Source of the DNA: Flaccisagitta enflata
Lineage: Eukaryota > Chaetognatha > Sagittoidea > Aphragmophora
NCBI GenBank assembly: GCA_965153355.1
Contig: OZ231127.1
Coordinates: 97,278,001 to 97,342,000, forward strand
Direction of reading: 5' to 3'
Length of the DNA: 64,000 nt
In this document: piece by piece, positions 1 through 10,815 of the stretch
How positions within the stretch are numbered: position 1 is the stretch's first letter
Layout: each line of letters opens with the position of its first letter
Made by a program: the position numbers and the translations under genes
The notes under the pieces: generated by a model
Databases searched by the model: none
What the model saw: only the letters and a program-made list of their open reading frames with translations
Told to the model about the DNA's origin: nothing

Positions 1-83
1 ATAAACTCAGTGAAGGGAAAATGGTTATGCGAATTTTTATTTTACATAGCAAATTCTTTTCAGTCAATCAGTATGTCAAGATC

Positions 84-148
84 TCTCTGTCTGCCTGTCT
101 CTGTCTCTCTATCTGTCTGCCTGTCTGTCTCTCTCTCTCTCTCTCTCG

Positions 149-217
<69 letters not shown>
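84..217. repeat. (TCTG)n to (CT)n microsatellite
   Basis: Imperfect TCTG/CTGTC units grade into a nearly pure CT tract. Open frames across it are low-complexity artefacts. Confidence 0.95.
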
Positions 218-220
<3 letters not shown>

Positions 221-568
221 GTAAAAGTCATCTTTCACTTTCTTCGCGGTTGAGGGCTCATACGGAAGGGAGTGAAAGAAAAAAAATCAAAAGAATGACG
301 AGAAAAGAGAAAAGAGTTTTTGAGACTTTTTGTTCCATCTCTGTTTTCTCTCTTTTTGTAGTTTTGGGTCTGTATGAGACCGAAAAGCCAAAACCATGGG
401 AAAAATTCCGGGGGGGGGGGGGTCTCGCATGGAAGAGTGAACAGCGAACAATATAAACGGATGAAACCATCCGAAGTACCACAGAAATATCGCAATCACA
501 AGAAGCAAAGAAAAGAAAATTAAATCTTGAGGTAGAAATTGGTCAGAGGTGTCTTAAAGGCATATACG
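218..568. other. No recognised feature
   Basis: Ordinary AT-rich sequence with one poly-G run near 410-421. I see no gene signal. Confidence 0.5.
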
Positions 569-576
569 ACGCTGAC

Positions 577-739
577 TAGGGATGTGGAAGCGGTCGATTT
601 TCATGCCGCTTCCACCGCTTCCACCGCTTCCGCTTCCGCTTCCGCTTCCGCTTCCGCTTCCGCTTCCATTTTGCGGTTCAAATACTAGTAGCTATCCCGT
701 CCACCAAAATGGAAGCGGTCAATCGCTTCCACATCCCTA
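577..739. mobile_element. hAT-like MITE with GGAAGC hexamer interior
   Basis: Both ends read TAGGGATGTGGAAGCGG in inverted orientation. They are flanked by an identical 8-bp direct duplication, ACGCTGAC, at 569-576 and 740-747. The interior is a CTTCCG/GGAAGC hexamer array. An 8-bp duplication with TAGGG ends is typical of hAT transposons; membership is inferred. No transposase is encoded. A related, more eroded element lies near 45.7-45.9 kb. Confidence 0.75.
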
Positions 740-747
740 ACGCTGAC

Positions 748-1156
748 AGTGAAAAAACAATACCATTACCAATTACATTTCCATTACAATTACCAAGTAC
801 ATTATTATCTAAGGTTGGCATCAAAACGATCACTTGCTCGGGTCTAACATTACGCAGCCAAGATTTGTCAAATTTAAACGGAAATCCCTTTTTTCCAACT
901 TCAGATGACAACGAAATTTCGGAAACAACATTCAGTACTCATTGAAATAAAAAACCCTAAAAAAAGTGAATGGCGGATGAATACATTTGTTTCTCCTGGA
1001 CATTCACACCGCAGTCGCACGCCAAGGTGACATACTCAAATCATACTTTTAAAGCTTGCCAATCATAAAAGTAATCCTCACCGGCAAAATAAGCATCGAA
1101 GTATGGAAATTATGAAAAAAGAAAGGAATTTCCAGCCAATCTCTGCACAGATGAGA
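748..1156. other. No recognised feature
   Basis: Unique-looking sequence. Short frames here have no family resemblance I can name. Confidence 0.4.
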
Positions 1157-1402
1157 AACAAGGCAAACACTTTACAGTCGCGTGCGGTTGTCAAGACTAA
1201 AAGTCTAAAAGACTAAAGGACTAAAAGACTAAAAGACTAAAAGACTAAAAGACTAAAAGACCAAAAAACTAAAAGAAATAACTTAAAATGGCTTAAAATA
1301 ATGTAAAACAACAAAAAAAGCTAAAGAAAGCTAAGCGTGATGGACCGACCGACCGACAGACGGACAGAGTGGGTTGCAGAGTTGCGTGCACGCGACTAAA
1401 AA
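1157..1402 (+). mobile_element. HINE-like element, family A, short copy
   Basis: Starts AACAAGGC, has subterminal AGTCGCGTGCGG, a GACTAAAA tandem core (about 1195-1275), a GACC/GACGG tract (1338-1375) and a terminal hairpin ending GTGCACGCGACTAAAA. Architecture matches other copies in the window. Confidence 0.75.
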
Positions 1403-1724
1403 GTAAATATTTGTATCGAATTGTGGCCAAAGTCATATAAAGTGATTGTTGGCAATTGATGGCATCCGCCATTTTTTCTACGTAGGAAGTAATTCCCAAA
1501 TACAGAATGAGGGAAAAAAGTATTTGTCTAGTTGGAACTTATCTGTTGTTTTCTTTGATAGCGATATAAAGGTTTTAAGTTGTTTTGTGTTATTTTTTTT
1601 TTACAGCTCTTCCAAACGAAAACAAAAACCGAATTTTGATACTACGCCGCGGTTTAATGACACAAATAGAAACGCAATCAAAACAAAGCTGGAAGTGAGA
1701 AAGACATTAAATAAACTCAACCGG

Positions 1725-1795
1725 CCTGACAGATACAAGCACAGATGCAAGCACAGATACAAACACAGATACAAGCACAGATACAAGCACAGAGA
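1725..1795. repeat. 12-bp minisatellite, left part
   Basis: Tandem CACAGATACAAG units. The array resumes at 2623-2700, so an element inserted between 1796 and 2622 split it. Confidence 0.8.
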
Positions 1796-2094
1796 GCCCG
1801 GGCGATTTTGCATTTTCTTTAACAATACAATACACTATACAATTTTTCAAAGTATTGGGCCAATACAATACAATACCAATACAATACAATATCTTAAAGA
1901 ATTGTACCCAATACGTAACAATATTTTAATTCACTTGATAAAAAAACTTTGTTGAATCTTAAATAAATAGTTGAAGCTTTAACTCATTTTTTATATGCTT
2001 GATCAAAAAAAAATTTTTGAATATCTTTTTTAACTTTCATATATTTATCAATATTTTTTTTCATATATCTTTTATCTTTGCTTCTTTAGGTAAG

Positions 2095-2155
<61 letters not shown>

Positions 2156-2230
2156 TTTCCTTTCTCCCTTTATCTCCATCTTTATCTCTATCTATCTGTC
2201 TCTCTCTCTCTCTTTTTCTCTTTCTCTCTT

Positions 2231-2262
<32 letters not shown>

Positions 2263-2622
2263 CCCTTGAGTGTACTGACCCAGGATTAGATCTGAGGGAT
2301 AATCGATCTTTCCTCCTCCTCATCCTCTTCATCTTCCAGACCTCATCCTCTTCTTTTTCACTTTTTTTTCTGCACTTCCTGAAAAATCGATCTCTCCTCA
2401 TCTTCCTCATCCACCTTACCTTATCCTCTTCTTCTTCCCTACTTTTATTTTTCACCTGTCTATTTGACCTTCCTAAGAATTTGCTATTTTCTCAAAAAAA
2501 AAAAATTATTGTATTGTATTGTATTGGGAAAATAGCAATAACGATAGTAAGTATTAGGTAAACCCAATACTTACAAGTATTGTAAATACAATACAATACC
2601 CAATACGAATCGCCCGGCCTTG
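1796..2622. mobile_element. hAT-like inverted-repeat element
   Basis: Ends carry CCGGGCGATT (left) and AATCGCCCGG (right), followed inward by CAATAC/GTATTG-rich stretches. The direct heptamer ACAGAGA flanks it at 1789-1795 and 2623-2629, and the host minisatellite continues on both sides. The interior holds a CT microsatellite and pyrimidine-rich DNA, with no transposase. Assignment to hAT rests on the 7-8-bp duplication and end style. Confidence 0.6.
2095..2260. repeat. (CT)n with TTTCTC interruptions
   Basis: Imperfect CT tract inside the 1796-2622 element. Confidence 0.95.
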
Positions 2623-2700
2623 ACAGAGACAAGCACAGAGACAAGCACATTTACAAGCACAGATACAAACACAGATACAAGCACAGATACAAGCAGGGAT
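2623..2700. repeat. 12-bp minisatellite, right part
   Basis: Continuation of the CACAGATACAAG array interrupted at 1795. Confidence 0.75.
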
Positions 2701-2741
2701 GAACAGAAAATCACACCGACAGAGAAATCGACATATCGACA

Positions 2742-3269
2742 TATAGCAGCCCAAAGGCAGTAAGTGGTCAGCGGTACCCGTGCCCTGCTTGAGGAGTGTG
2801 TGATTTAAGTTGAGGGGGAGCAGGGCAGCGGCCCCGAAGGGGACAAAGTCCTGTAGAACACAGGGGAAATCTGTCCATCTGTCTGTCCGTCCGTCCGTCC
2901 ATTCGTCCCCCCCCTGCCCCATCCTCAGGGCTTCAAAATGGCCCAAATCTGGTCAGAATTTAAGTATCAGAGGCCACAATGTAGGTCAAAATGGTGAACC
3001 TCAGGCTAGGATTTGGGATTTTTTGCCCGATTTAGGCCATTTTGCTTGGATTTGGGAAATTATGCTTGGATTAGGGCCATTTTGCTTAGATTTGGGCCAT
3101 ATTGCTTTGATTTGGGCTATTTGGCAGAATTTGGGTCAGAATAGGCCCCAAAGGAGACGAAGCCCTGAGGATGGGGCGGGGGGGACGGATGGACGGACGG
3201 ACGTACGGACGGACAGATTCCCCCTGTGTTCTGCAGGACTTCGTCTCCTTTGGGGCCGCTGCCCAAAAG
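2742..3269. mobile_element. HINE-like element, family C
   Basis: The leading segment resembles other family C starts (TGGTCAGCGGTACCCGTGCC). Then comes GGGCAGCGGCCCCGAAGGGG, a GTCC tract, a core of about 30-bp units based on ATTTGGGCCATTTTGC, an ACGG tract and an inverted copy ending GGGGCCGCTGCCCAAAAG. The segments at about 2816-2935 and 3150-3268 form a long inverted repeat around the core. Confidence 0.7.
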
Positions 3270-3317
3270 AAGACAGATGATCAGACAAAAATATTTACCA
3301 ACAGAGCGAACAGACAA

Positions 3318-3499
<182 letters not shown>

Positions 3500-3837
3500 C
3501 AACTGACGTTGTATCAGACACAAACCGAATAGAATGTCAATAGATCCGGACCGAATAACCCCAAGGAACAGAAAAAAAAGCTGCGGACCAACAGACGAAC
3601 GACATGTACTTATTTTTTCACAGATAATATTACCCAAGACATTTTTATCTCGACTTTAGATAAAGAGGAAGAGAAAAAAAAGTATATAACTGAAGCGGTT
3701 TTTCTCTCGGCTGCCATTTCTTTGTTTTCTTTTTCTTTTCCCCGAGTGACAGTTTAATAAATTGATGCCAAGTGATTCACTCTGGGATTTTCTGCATCTT
3801 ACTTTCCATAAGCACTAATGGTTCTCGTCAAGACCGA
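3500..3837. other. No recognised feature
   Basis: AT-rich DNA without a gene or repeat I can support. Confidence 0.4.
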
Positions 3838-4275
3838 CCGGCTTTACATCATCACAGCTCAGCAGAACAAGGATGAACATCAACCTGATATCAAAACTGA
3901 CTTTACAAAATCACAGCTTAAAATACATTGGGACAAAGATCAACATTAATTTGATATCCAAGCTTTACATGATAACGGTGTAAATTAGAAGAATAAGAAC
4001 AAGAATGAACATCAACTATATTTCAAAACTGGCATTTCGTAATCACAGTTGATCAAGTTTTTCAGATTCTGTTTTATGGATAACAAGGAGTGCGCGTGTT
4101 AACTAGTCAATGAGGGTTCACATGGCCCTCTTCCATTTATTTCAGTTCAGGTAGAGCGAGGGATATTGTTCCGCTTGTCATAGACACTATTAGACAGTAG
4201 AACAATGAAGAACGCTTACCCAAAATCCAAACTGGCTTTATGCAATCACAGCTCATCAAACCAAAACAAGGATAC
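3838..4275. repeat. Degenerate tandem repeat, about 60-130-bp units
   Basis: Recurrent pattern of AACATCAAC, TATCAAAACTGGCTTTAC and AATCACAGCT at irregular spacing. Strongly diverged. Confidence 0.5.
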
Positions 4276-4475
4276 ACAATAGATCTTTATCTAAAGATAT
4301 AGTAAGTGGTTAGACGTATACATTTTTTTGTGTTATCCAAAATGTTTTCAACAAAACTGTCATTCAAGTGCTGAGGCCGTGACACAAACCCATAAAATGT
4401 AGAATGTTTTAAGTAGTGAGCTGTAAACGTAACAAGGCCAACACCTATAAGTCGCGTGCGAGACTTACTGACTAT

Positions 4476-4938
4476 GGGTGCGTTTCTACTCAAGGCCACA
4501 AACACGTTTTTCAGGTAGGTTTTGAAATTCGCGATTTTAACCACCCTCATCCTGAAAAAATATTTGCCCCTTGCAGGGATCGAACCCACGCTCAAAAGTA
4601 ATTCTGTTTACAGAATGTGAAGCCCGCGCCTTTACCACCTGCGCCACTGAGACTCTCACACAGACTTCTAAAATCATTTCTTCTCACATAGAAAGGCAAT
4701 TGAATAAGATAGCCATTACAGAACTGAACCCCCAAAAAGTGATCCAAAGTTGAAAAAATAGGCCACCAAAGTTTGACTGATTTGAATGAATGTCCCATTG
4801 GTGTGGTTGGTTAGGGCGTTGACTTCGGAATTGTTGGAGTTGGTTCAAATCTACCTTGTGCCCTAATTTTTTTCAGGAAGAGTGAAGTAAAATCGCCACC
4901 TTAGAATCGCGTTTGTGTCTTTGAGTAGAAACACACCC
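4476..4938. mobile_element. PIF/Harbinger-like MITE with tRNA-like segments
   Basis: Terminal inverted repeats GGGTGCGTTTCTACTC and GAGTAGAAACACACCC match the termini of the other GGG-TGTTTCTAG elements here. It sits within the family A element at 4431. The flanking trinucleotides (TAT, TTC) are not identical, so no clean duplication remains. The interior carries tRNA-like A-box and B-box sequences. Confidence 0.65.
4568..4654 (-). other. tRNA-derived sequence (pseudogene or SINE head)
   Basis: On the minus strand an A-box-like TGGCGCAGGTGG and B-box GGTTCGATCCC are spaced as in tRNAs, with a palindromic ATTCTGTAAACAGAAT between them. The presumed acceptor strands do not pair and the T stem is imperfect, so this is not a functional tRNA gene. 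A weaker tRNA-like stretch follows on the plus strand near 4800-4860. Confidence 0.5.
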
Positions 4939-5255
4939 TTCGAATGACTTAGAATGACTTAGAATGCCTGAAAATGACTAAGAATGACTTAGAATGACTT
5001 AAAATGACTCAGAATGAACAAAAAAGACTTAAAATGACAAAATGACCTAATGACCAAAAATGAGTTAAAATGACTTAAAAAGACTTAAAATGACATAAAA
5101 TGTCTTAGAATGCCCTAAAGTTACCTAGAATGACTAAAAATGACTGATAGAAATAAAAGTGATAAAAAAAAGTAAAGTGTGACCAACCGACCGACCGACC
5201 AACCGACCAACCGACGGACAAAGCGGAATGTAGAGTCGCGTGCACGCGACTAAAA

Positions 5256-5519
5256 ACACGAAGGAAAAATTGTGCATTGAATCATGAAAAAAGGCAAAAT
5301 GATAAATATCGGAATACATTTTGACAAACATTGCGTTCTTCTCAGTATTTTCCTGCAGTTCTGTAGTCGTGTAGTCCTTGGCGTGTGTCCAAGAGATAAG
5401 AAAAGACACTTTTATCATTCCATTTGTAAAAACAGGGCTTGTGAATTTGCGTAGAATATGTGCTAAGTGGCGAAGCAATTTTCCCTTTAATCGTCCTCGC
5501 AAGAGAGTGTCTTTTTATA
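5256..5519. other. No recognised feature
   Basis: AT-rich DNA between two mobile elements. Confidence 0.4.
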
Positions 5520-6108
5520 CAGGGTGTATCATGCCAAATTAGATATAACAAAACGATGGCATTCTGCTTCTAAAAGTGCAAAAATAATTTTGAAAAAAGA
5601 TTCAAAGAGCACATGAGCTCCGGTTTTTTGTGTAAAAATTTCATGGGTCTGGGTCAAATATTGTAGCCACAATATCAATTTGAAATAAATTGAGCATTTA
5701 GAGGAGAAGCACTTTGAACATGATTTTGATTCTAAAAGTTTTTTTTTGAATTGCTCTCATTTCTAAACGACTTAAGTTACAGATGCCAGATTGGTCCCAA
5801 ATTAAAGCTTATCAAATTCTCTTTAATTTGAGACCAATCTGGCAAATGTGGCTCAAGCCGTTTAGAAATGAGAGCAATTCAAAGAAAAGCTTTCAGCATC
5901 ACAATCATATCCAAAAAGTTTCTCCTCTAAATGCTCAGTTCACTTCAAATTAAAGTTGTGGCTAGAATTTTTGACCCAGACTCATAAAATTTTTACACAA
6001 AAAACCGGAGCTTGTATGCTCTTTGAATCTTTTTTCAGATCTATTTTTGCACTTTTAGAAGCAGAATGCCATCGTTTTCTTATATCTAATTTGGCATGAT
6101 ACACCCTG
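5520..6108. mobile_element. Foldback MITE, CAGGGTGTATCATGCC family
   Basis: Nearly the whole 589 bp is one imperfect palindrome. Ends are CAGGGTGTATCATGCC and its complement, with TA (or TATA) at each side, as in Tc1/mariner-derived MITEs. The centre holds GCCAGATTGGTCCC facing its own inverse. A second copy lies at 40881-41466. Confidence 0.85.
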
Positions 6109-6298
6109 TATATTCATGTTCACGATAAACCCATTTCAGTTGCTTCAGTTGTAGATAATGACTATAAAGAGCTGGTAATCATTTATATCATTCTATTTCT
6201 AAAGACAAAGATAACGAACAGAGTCCACTACGAAGGGCTAGAAAAGGGAGATGGAGGAGAAGGAGAAGCAGGGAGATAGGGACTTAGTTACAAACTCA

Positions 6299-6299
6299 G

Positions 6300-6380
<81 letters not shown>
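6299..6380. repeat. (CT)n microsatellite
   Basis: Pure CT tract. Confidence 0.97.
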
Positions 6381-6383
<3 letters not shown>

Positions 6384-7010
6384 AGTCTTATTTTTTCGGC
6401 AAAATTAGTCTCTTTACACCGCAATGAAATGTAAAATACACCATAGAGACCCAATTTGACAAAAAATGAGAAAATTCAAATTAAGATCATAAGTCTTGGA
6501 GGAGAGAAATATGATATTTTGTGGGTGGAACTAAACTAAGAAATTTAAAAAACATAACTTTAGAACCATCTAGAATATGGACTGGGGCTGGGTGCTCCTA
6601 ATGGAGTTATGTAGATTATGTCATCATGAATAGACGTAGTTGTTGTTGTTGTTGGGGACTAGTGGAACCTGCGCTCAAGCACTAGCTGGGATCGTATCCG
6701 GGTGTATATTGCATTACGTTTGGCTTCACTTGCATAGCAAGGAGAGGCTATGAGCCCACACATTTGGCGTAATCATCGGGCGTTGGTGTCAGATCCCGTA
6801 GTAGTCAGTATGGACGTCATACATAAACAGAACCTTATAAACAGACACGAAGAGAGTAAGAAGACACCAATTTGATTTATGTAAATCCACATTTCGATAT
6901 GCTCTTCCATAAGAACATAAAAAACACACACGCATACATAAAAAACTAGTCGAAATCTACAACCATACAGACAAACAGAAAGACAGAAGAACTCACAAAG
7001 TGACATAAAA
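6381..7010. other. No recognised feature
   Basis: Includes a short TTG run near 6640. Frames on the minus strand are rich in Cys/Phe from CA-rich DNA and do not look like a gene. Confidence 0.4.
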
Positions 7011-7186
7011 CCATAGTCGGAATAGGGAATAGGAGAAAGCGCCCGAATGAGATGAAAACCATGACACCAACATACAAACCTACAAACATACAAACAAAAA
7101 GACATACAAAAAGACAAACAAATAGATTGAGAGACTAAACCATAGTCGGAAAAGATGAAAGCTCCCGAATGAGATGATAACCAAGA
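7011..7186. repeat. Short direct duplication, about 128-bp period
   Basis: ACCATAGTCGGAA and CCCGAATGAGATGA recur in the same order at about 7011-7060 and 7139-7186. Confidence 0.6.
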
Positions 7187-7225
7187 CAGCGAGTGACAAA
7201 GATGAAGGAGATGAGGTCAGACAAA

Positions 7226-7331
<106 letters not shown>

Positions 7332-7444
7332 ACAAAAAAAAGAACTTTAGAACAATGATAAGAAACAAGAAAAACAAAGTCATAAGGCGGAAAAGGGGAG
7401 GAGGAAGAGGAGGGGGAAGAAGTTGAGGAAGAAGAGGACAGAGA

Positions 7445-7957
7445 ATAGTCGCAAAAGTGTTACATGGTCAGCGATACGCGATGCCTCTATATTAGTGTAT
7501 GTTGCCTTGTTGGGATGAGATAATGAGTGGGGCAGCAGCCCCAGAGGAGCCAATGATCTATGATTCCATGCTGGACAATTGTAGGGTCTTGAAGACTTGT
7601 CTGGGATCTAAAAGGCCTAATCTGATGTCAGGAAAGCCTGAATTGTTGTCTGAAAGGCCTGATTTGGGGTCTTAGAGGCTTAATTTCTGGTCTTGAAGGC
7701 CTGGTTTGGGGACTAATAGGTCTAATCTTGGGTCTGAAAAGGCCTGATTTGGGGGCTGAGAGGTCAGATTTGGGGTCGGAAAGGCATGATTTGGGGTCTT
7801 AAAGGCCCAATTTGAGGTCTGAGAGGCAATATTTAGGATCTAGGTGGCCTGGTTTTAGGCTTGGGGGCGGACGGATGGATGGACTGACAGAAGCCAGAAA
7901 AAAACATCCTATGTGGAATCATAGGTCATCGGCTCCTCCGGGCCGCTTCCCAAAAAG
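7445..7957. mobile_element. HINE-like element, family C
   Basis: Starts AATAGTCGCAAAAGTG and TGGTCAGCG, then GGGGCAGCAGCCCC. The core is about 22-bp units AGGCCTGATTTGGGGTCT. Then come GGACGGATGGATGG and an inverted end with TCATAGGTCATCGGCTCC and GGGCCGCTTCCCAAAAAG. Confidence 0.7.
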
Positions 7958-8334
7958 GGGGGGGGCTCTATGAATGAGTAGGAGGAGTCTTTAGCAACAC
8001 ACTCAAAAAGACCCACCAGGGAGATTGCGCAAATAAATGCTCGAAGATGGGAACAAAACAACAAGAACAACAACAAAGTTGAATAAGCCAAAAAAAAAGA
8101 CCAAACATCTTTTTGAATAGAGAGTGAAAAAATAAGGGATTGTTTTCATCGTCTTAACCAAGAAAAATATAAGTGAAGAAAAAAATCACTTTATGTTTAG
8201 ACAAAAAAAGCCTGCCCTCGATTTTTTTTAACTCCCTCCTATTTTCCCTCGCTCATCCTCCTCCTCCTCAAAAAAACCCTTCTCCTACATTTTTTTTCTC
8301 TATTTGTTATTGTTAATGTTTTTTGTACTCTTGT
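7958..8334. other. No recognised feature
   Basis: AT-rich, grading into pyrimidine-rich DNA before the microsatellite block. Confidence 0.4.
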
Positions 8335-8441
8335 CTTCTTCTTCTTCTTCTTCTTCTTCTTCTTCTTCTTCTTCTTCTTCTTCTTCTTCTTTTTCTCCTT
8401 CTTCTTCTTCTTCTTCTTCTTCTTCTTTTTCTTGTTATGTT

Positions 8442-8509
<68 letters not shown>

Positions 8510-8680
8510 GCTTCTTCCTTTTCTTTTTCTTCTTCTTCTTCTTCTTCTTCTTCTTCTTCTTCTTCTTCTTCTTCTTCTTCTTCTTCTTCTTCTTTTTCTT
8601 CTTCTTCTTCTTCTTTTTCTTCTTTTTCTTCTTTTTCTCCTTCTCCTTCTTCTACTTTTCTTCCTCTTCTTCTTCCTTAG
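8335..8680. repeat. Compound (CTT)n-(TTG)n-(CTT)n microsatellite
   Basis: CTT array, then about 23 TTG units (8443-8511), then a second CTT array with TTT interruptions. All three frames stay open for that reason only. Confidence 0.97.
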
Positions 8681-8784
8681 TGTTTTTTTGTGAATTGCTT
8701 TAGCAATTCACTTTAGCAACACCCCATGACTCTACTTCTTTTTTTTTCCTTCTAAAGTTTTGACTCTCTGCTATCTTTCCTCCT

Positions 8785-8955
8785 ACATTGAATCTTGGCT
8801 ATCTGCCATCTTTCCCAAACATTGGGTTTTTACTCTCTGCCGTCTTTCCAAAATATTGGGTTTTTTCTTTTTGCCGTCTTTCCCCTACATTGGGTTTTGT
8901 CTTTCTGCCGTCTTTCCCCTACAGTTACACTGGGTTTTGATTTTCTGCCATTGTA
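8785..8955 (+). repeat. Tandem repeat (about 48 bp, 4-5 units) with ATTGGG motifs
   Basis: Units of the form CTGCCGTCTTTCC followed by a pyrimidine stretch and ATTGGGTTTT. Each unit carries an inverted CCAAT-like pentamer, so the array resembles an upstream enhancer of the promoter-like block that follows. Confidence 0.65.
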
Positions 8956-9045
8956 TGATAAGCCGATGTTCTTTTTACCTGCCCGCCATCTATCGTGATT
9001 CATTAGCGTTGCCTCGTGAATGTTCATTGCCGTCGCGCGTCGTTC

Positions 9046-9205
9046 ATTGGCTTATGTCGTCATGGGTGAAGCTTGTCGTCATTCTAGCTGTCTATTGGCT
9101 GTCATAGTAGCTGTGCGTGACCCGTGAGCTGTCATTGGTTAGAGCTGTCTGAGTGTAGATTCTTTAGATCCTTTAAATGCCAGTGCGCAGTCAGTCTATT
9201 CAGTA
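9046..9205 (+). promoter_or_regulatory. Candidate RNA polymerase II promoter
   Basis: Three ATTGG pentamers (inverted CCAAT, NF-Y type) at 9046, 9094 and 9134 precede a TATA-like TTTAAA at 9172-9177. Two initiator-like motifs follow: TCAGTCT at 9191 and TTCAGTAG, whose A at 9202 is 30 bp downstream of the TATA-like box. Spacing agrees with animal core promoters. It could equally be the U3 part of a decayed retroelement LTR. Confidence 0.45.
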
Positions 9206-9858
9206 GCTGTTCATCGGCGACATCCTAGTGTGGTAAGAAGCGTTGTAGTATTAAGTTGATATGATATTTGTCGTATTTCTCTTTTGTCACCCTTAGCATA
9301 TGGTCTAATGTCTTCCCTCATTTTGCCCTTTTCTTCAGTTTGACGATTTGTTCCTATGGTGATGTAATAAAGCCTCATTTTGTTATATCTTCGATGCCCG
9401 CTCATTTGCCTCAAGCCTCAAGTAGCCAGTTACTCAAGCAGTCAAACACAGCGATGTTTGCAAACCCCGTGTCAACTCCGTCATCTTGGTGACAAATGTG
9501 AAACCCGGGATGCCTCCGATGATTTTGTCCATCAAGCAGTGGGACGCCCTTTGTTTTCAAGAAGTCAAGAAAGCCCTATCGCAAATCAACCTGGTGGAAT
9601 TAGGGTCAACGACCTCATCCTTTGAAGAAAGGGGCCTACGTCATCGACGGCGTAAGCCTTACTCTGGAGAAAAGAAGAATTCTTTCCCACATCCTGACTG
9701 TTGCCTCACAGTCAATTGCCTTAAGCCTCAAAGAGGAGGGGGAGAAAAAGAGGAAAAAGAAGAAGACTCCCAAGTTGGTTTCTCTTCAGCCGGCATTCAA
9801 TTTTGAAAGAAGAAGATCGCGAAGAAACAGTTTTAAACTGGTGATCATCCTGCGCTAA
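9202..9858 (+). pseudogene. Candidate spliced gene, unknown product, frameshifted
   Basis: A putative 5' exon (from about 9202) ends at a GTAAGA donor at 9233. The 106-bp intron ends TTTTCTTCAG at 9338, with CTAAT as a possible branch point. The downstream exon has an ATG at 9510 and a frame to about 9620. It continues only in the +1 frame from 9622 to the stop at 9856-9858, so one base appears gained or lost. The joined frames would give about 115 residues: an N-terminal helical part and a strongly basic C-terminal part (Lys/Arg runs around 9740-9830). AATAAA follows at 9884. I do not recognise the family. It may be a young gene, a domesticated element or a decayed retroelement gag-like frame. 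Confidence 0.4.
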
Positions 9859-9883
9859 GAAAAGGGAGAGAAAGAGAAAGAAA

Positions 9884-9889
9884 AATAAA
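9884..9889 (+). terminator. Candidate polyadenylation signal AATAAA
   Basis: Canonical hexamer 26 bp after the stop of the 9.5-9.86 kb frame. Confidence 0.35.
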
Positions 9890-10139
9890 GACGCAAAGAA
9901 AAACGTCTTTTATTTCAAACTCCGAAGAGCCTCAAGTTTATTCTCTCAACGTCGCTTTAACAAAGGAAGAAAGAAGAGCCCGAAAGAATTATTACGTCTT
10001 CATTTCTTTACATAAAAGGAAGAAAGAAGTAAAGCAGGGCTGCACATCAACGGCTGCCCCTGCCCATCGCGTATGTCAATCGGTTTAAAGGAAATCTCTT
10101 CGTGCATTTGATACGTCAATCCTCCGCTCTTTCTACGCC

Positions 10140-10639
10140 GTTCTAAGAAAAGTTTAATTGGCCGATTCTCTTCGTATATCTAACTACGTCTATTTCTTTA
10201 TCCCTTCGTCGGTCGTGTGGCTCTCTACTTGGACATTGTGCCTCAATCTGTCAAGTCCGTCTATCCATTCATTACATACATCGATCGGAGGAAATCTCCA
10301 ACTCCTTTGGCCGTCACTAGTAAGCTCTTTTATGTACAAAGGGGACCGAACCCTGATGTCTGTTGTCTGACTCTGTTGTTCAACCATAGAATGACTGTTG
10401 TTTAACCGCGTTTCCATGATATGAAACGGTCCGAGTCTAAGGAGAAATTTGAGGCATTTGTAGAAGTATCTAAGCAATTGCAGCGGTTTCTTGAGGCCAG
10501 AGAATCTCCTGACGAAGACTACGATATTGTTGGACAGACGTACAACTCTCTATTAGCTGAGTTACTCGCAAATCTCGAGCTATTTTCTAAAGAGCAACAC
10601 ACATATCGAAGGTCAATCTGTAAGTTTAGTCATAACCCC
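10140..10639 (+). pseudogene. Decayed coding sequence, unknown product
   Basis: One frame reads from about 10202 through a single TAA at 10403-10405 and stays open to 10639. The part from the ATG at 10421 is rich in Glu, Leu, Phe and Lys and looks like an amphipathic helical protein. The part before the stop also has protein-like composition (GGT CGT GTG GCT CTC TAC). A good splice donor CT/GTAAGTTT lies at about 10620. Upstream, 10158-10210 looks coding in another frame. Together with the 9.5-kb frame this may be one decayed gene. No homologue is recognised. Confidence 0.35.
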
Positions 10640-10702
10640 CAAAATTCCCTCTGCTCAGACCTCACAAGAGGACGCATCGTTGCCCTATTGAGCTTGTTTG
10701 AG
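10640..10702 (-). mobile_element. HINE-like family E, 5'-end remnant
   Basis: GGACGCATCGTTGCCC..GAGCTTGTTT matches the 5' end of the complete family E copy at 55121-55440. Confidence 0.6.
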
Positions 10703-10815
10703 TGTTTCTGATCCAGGTTCGTATGTTCAAAAGAGCTCATTTTCAAAAAGAAACGTTATGATTCACTATCTAGAACATAAATATATCGACAGGCATTCAG
10801 AGCAATAACTTTATA

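Larger units (their letters stand above)
4431..5255 (+). mobile_element. HINE-like element, family A, with nested MITE
   Basis: Begins AACAAGGCCAACACCTATA with subterminal AGTCGCGTGCGAGAC. The core is a tandem AATGACTTAA array (4942-5160), followed by AAAGTAAAGTGTGACC, a GACC/GACGG tract and terminal hairpin AGTCGCGTGCACGCGACT (5234-5251). A separate inverted-repeat MITE interrupts it near the 5' end. Confidence 0.85.

Noticed and set aside
4568-4654. Functional tRNA gene
   Set aside because: A and B boxes are present, but acceptor strands do not pair and the T stem has mismatches.
8304-8703. Open frames of poly-Ser, poly-Leu and poly-Cys
   Set aside because: Produced by CTT and TTG microsatellites in all frames.
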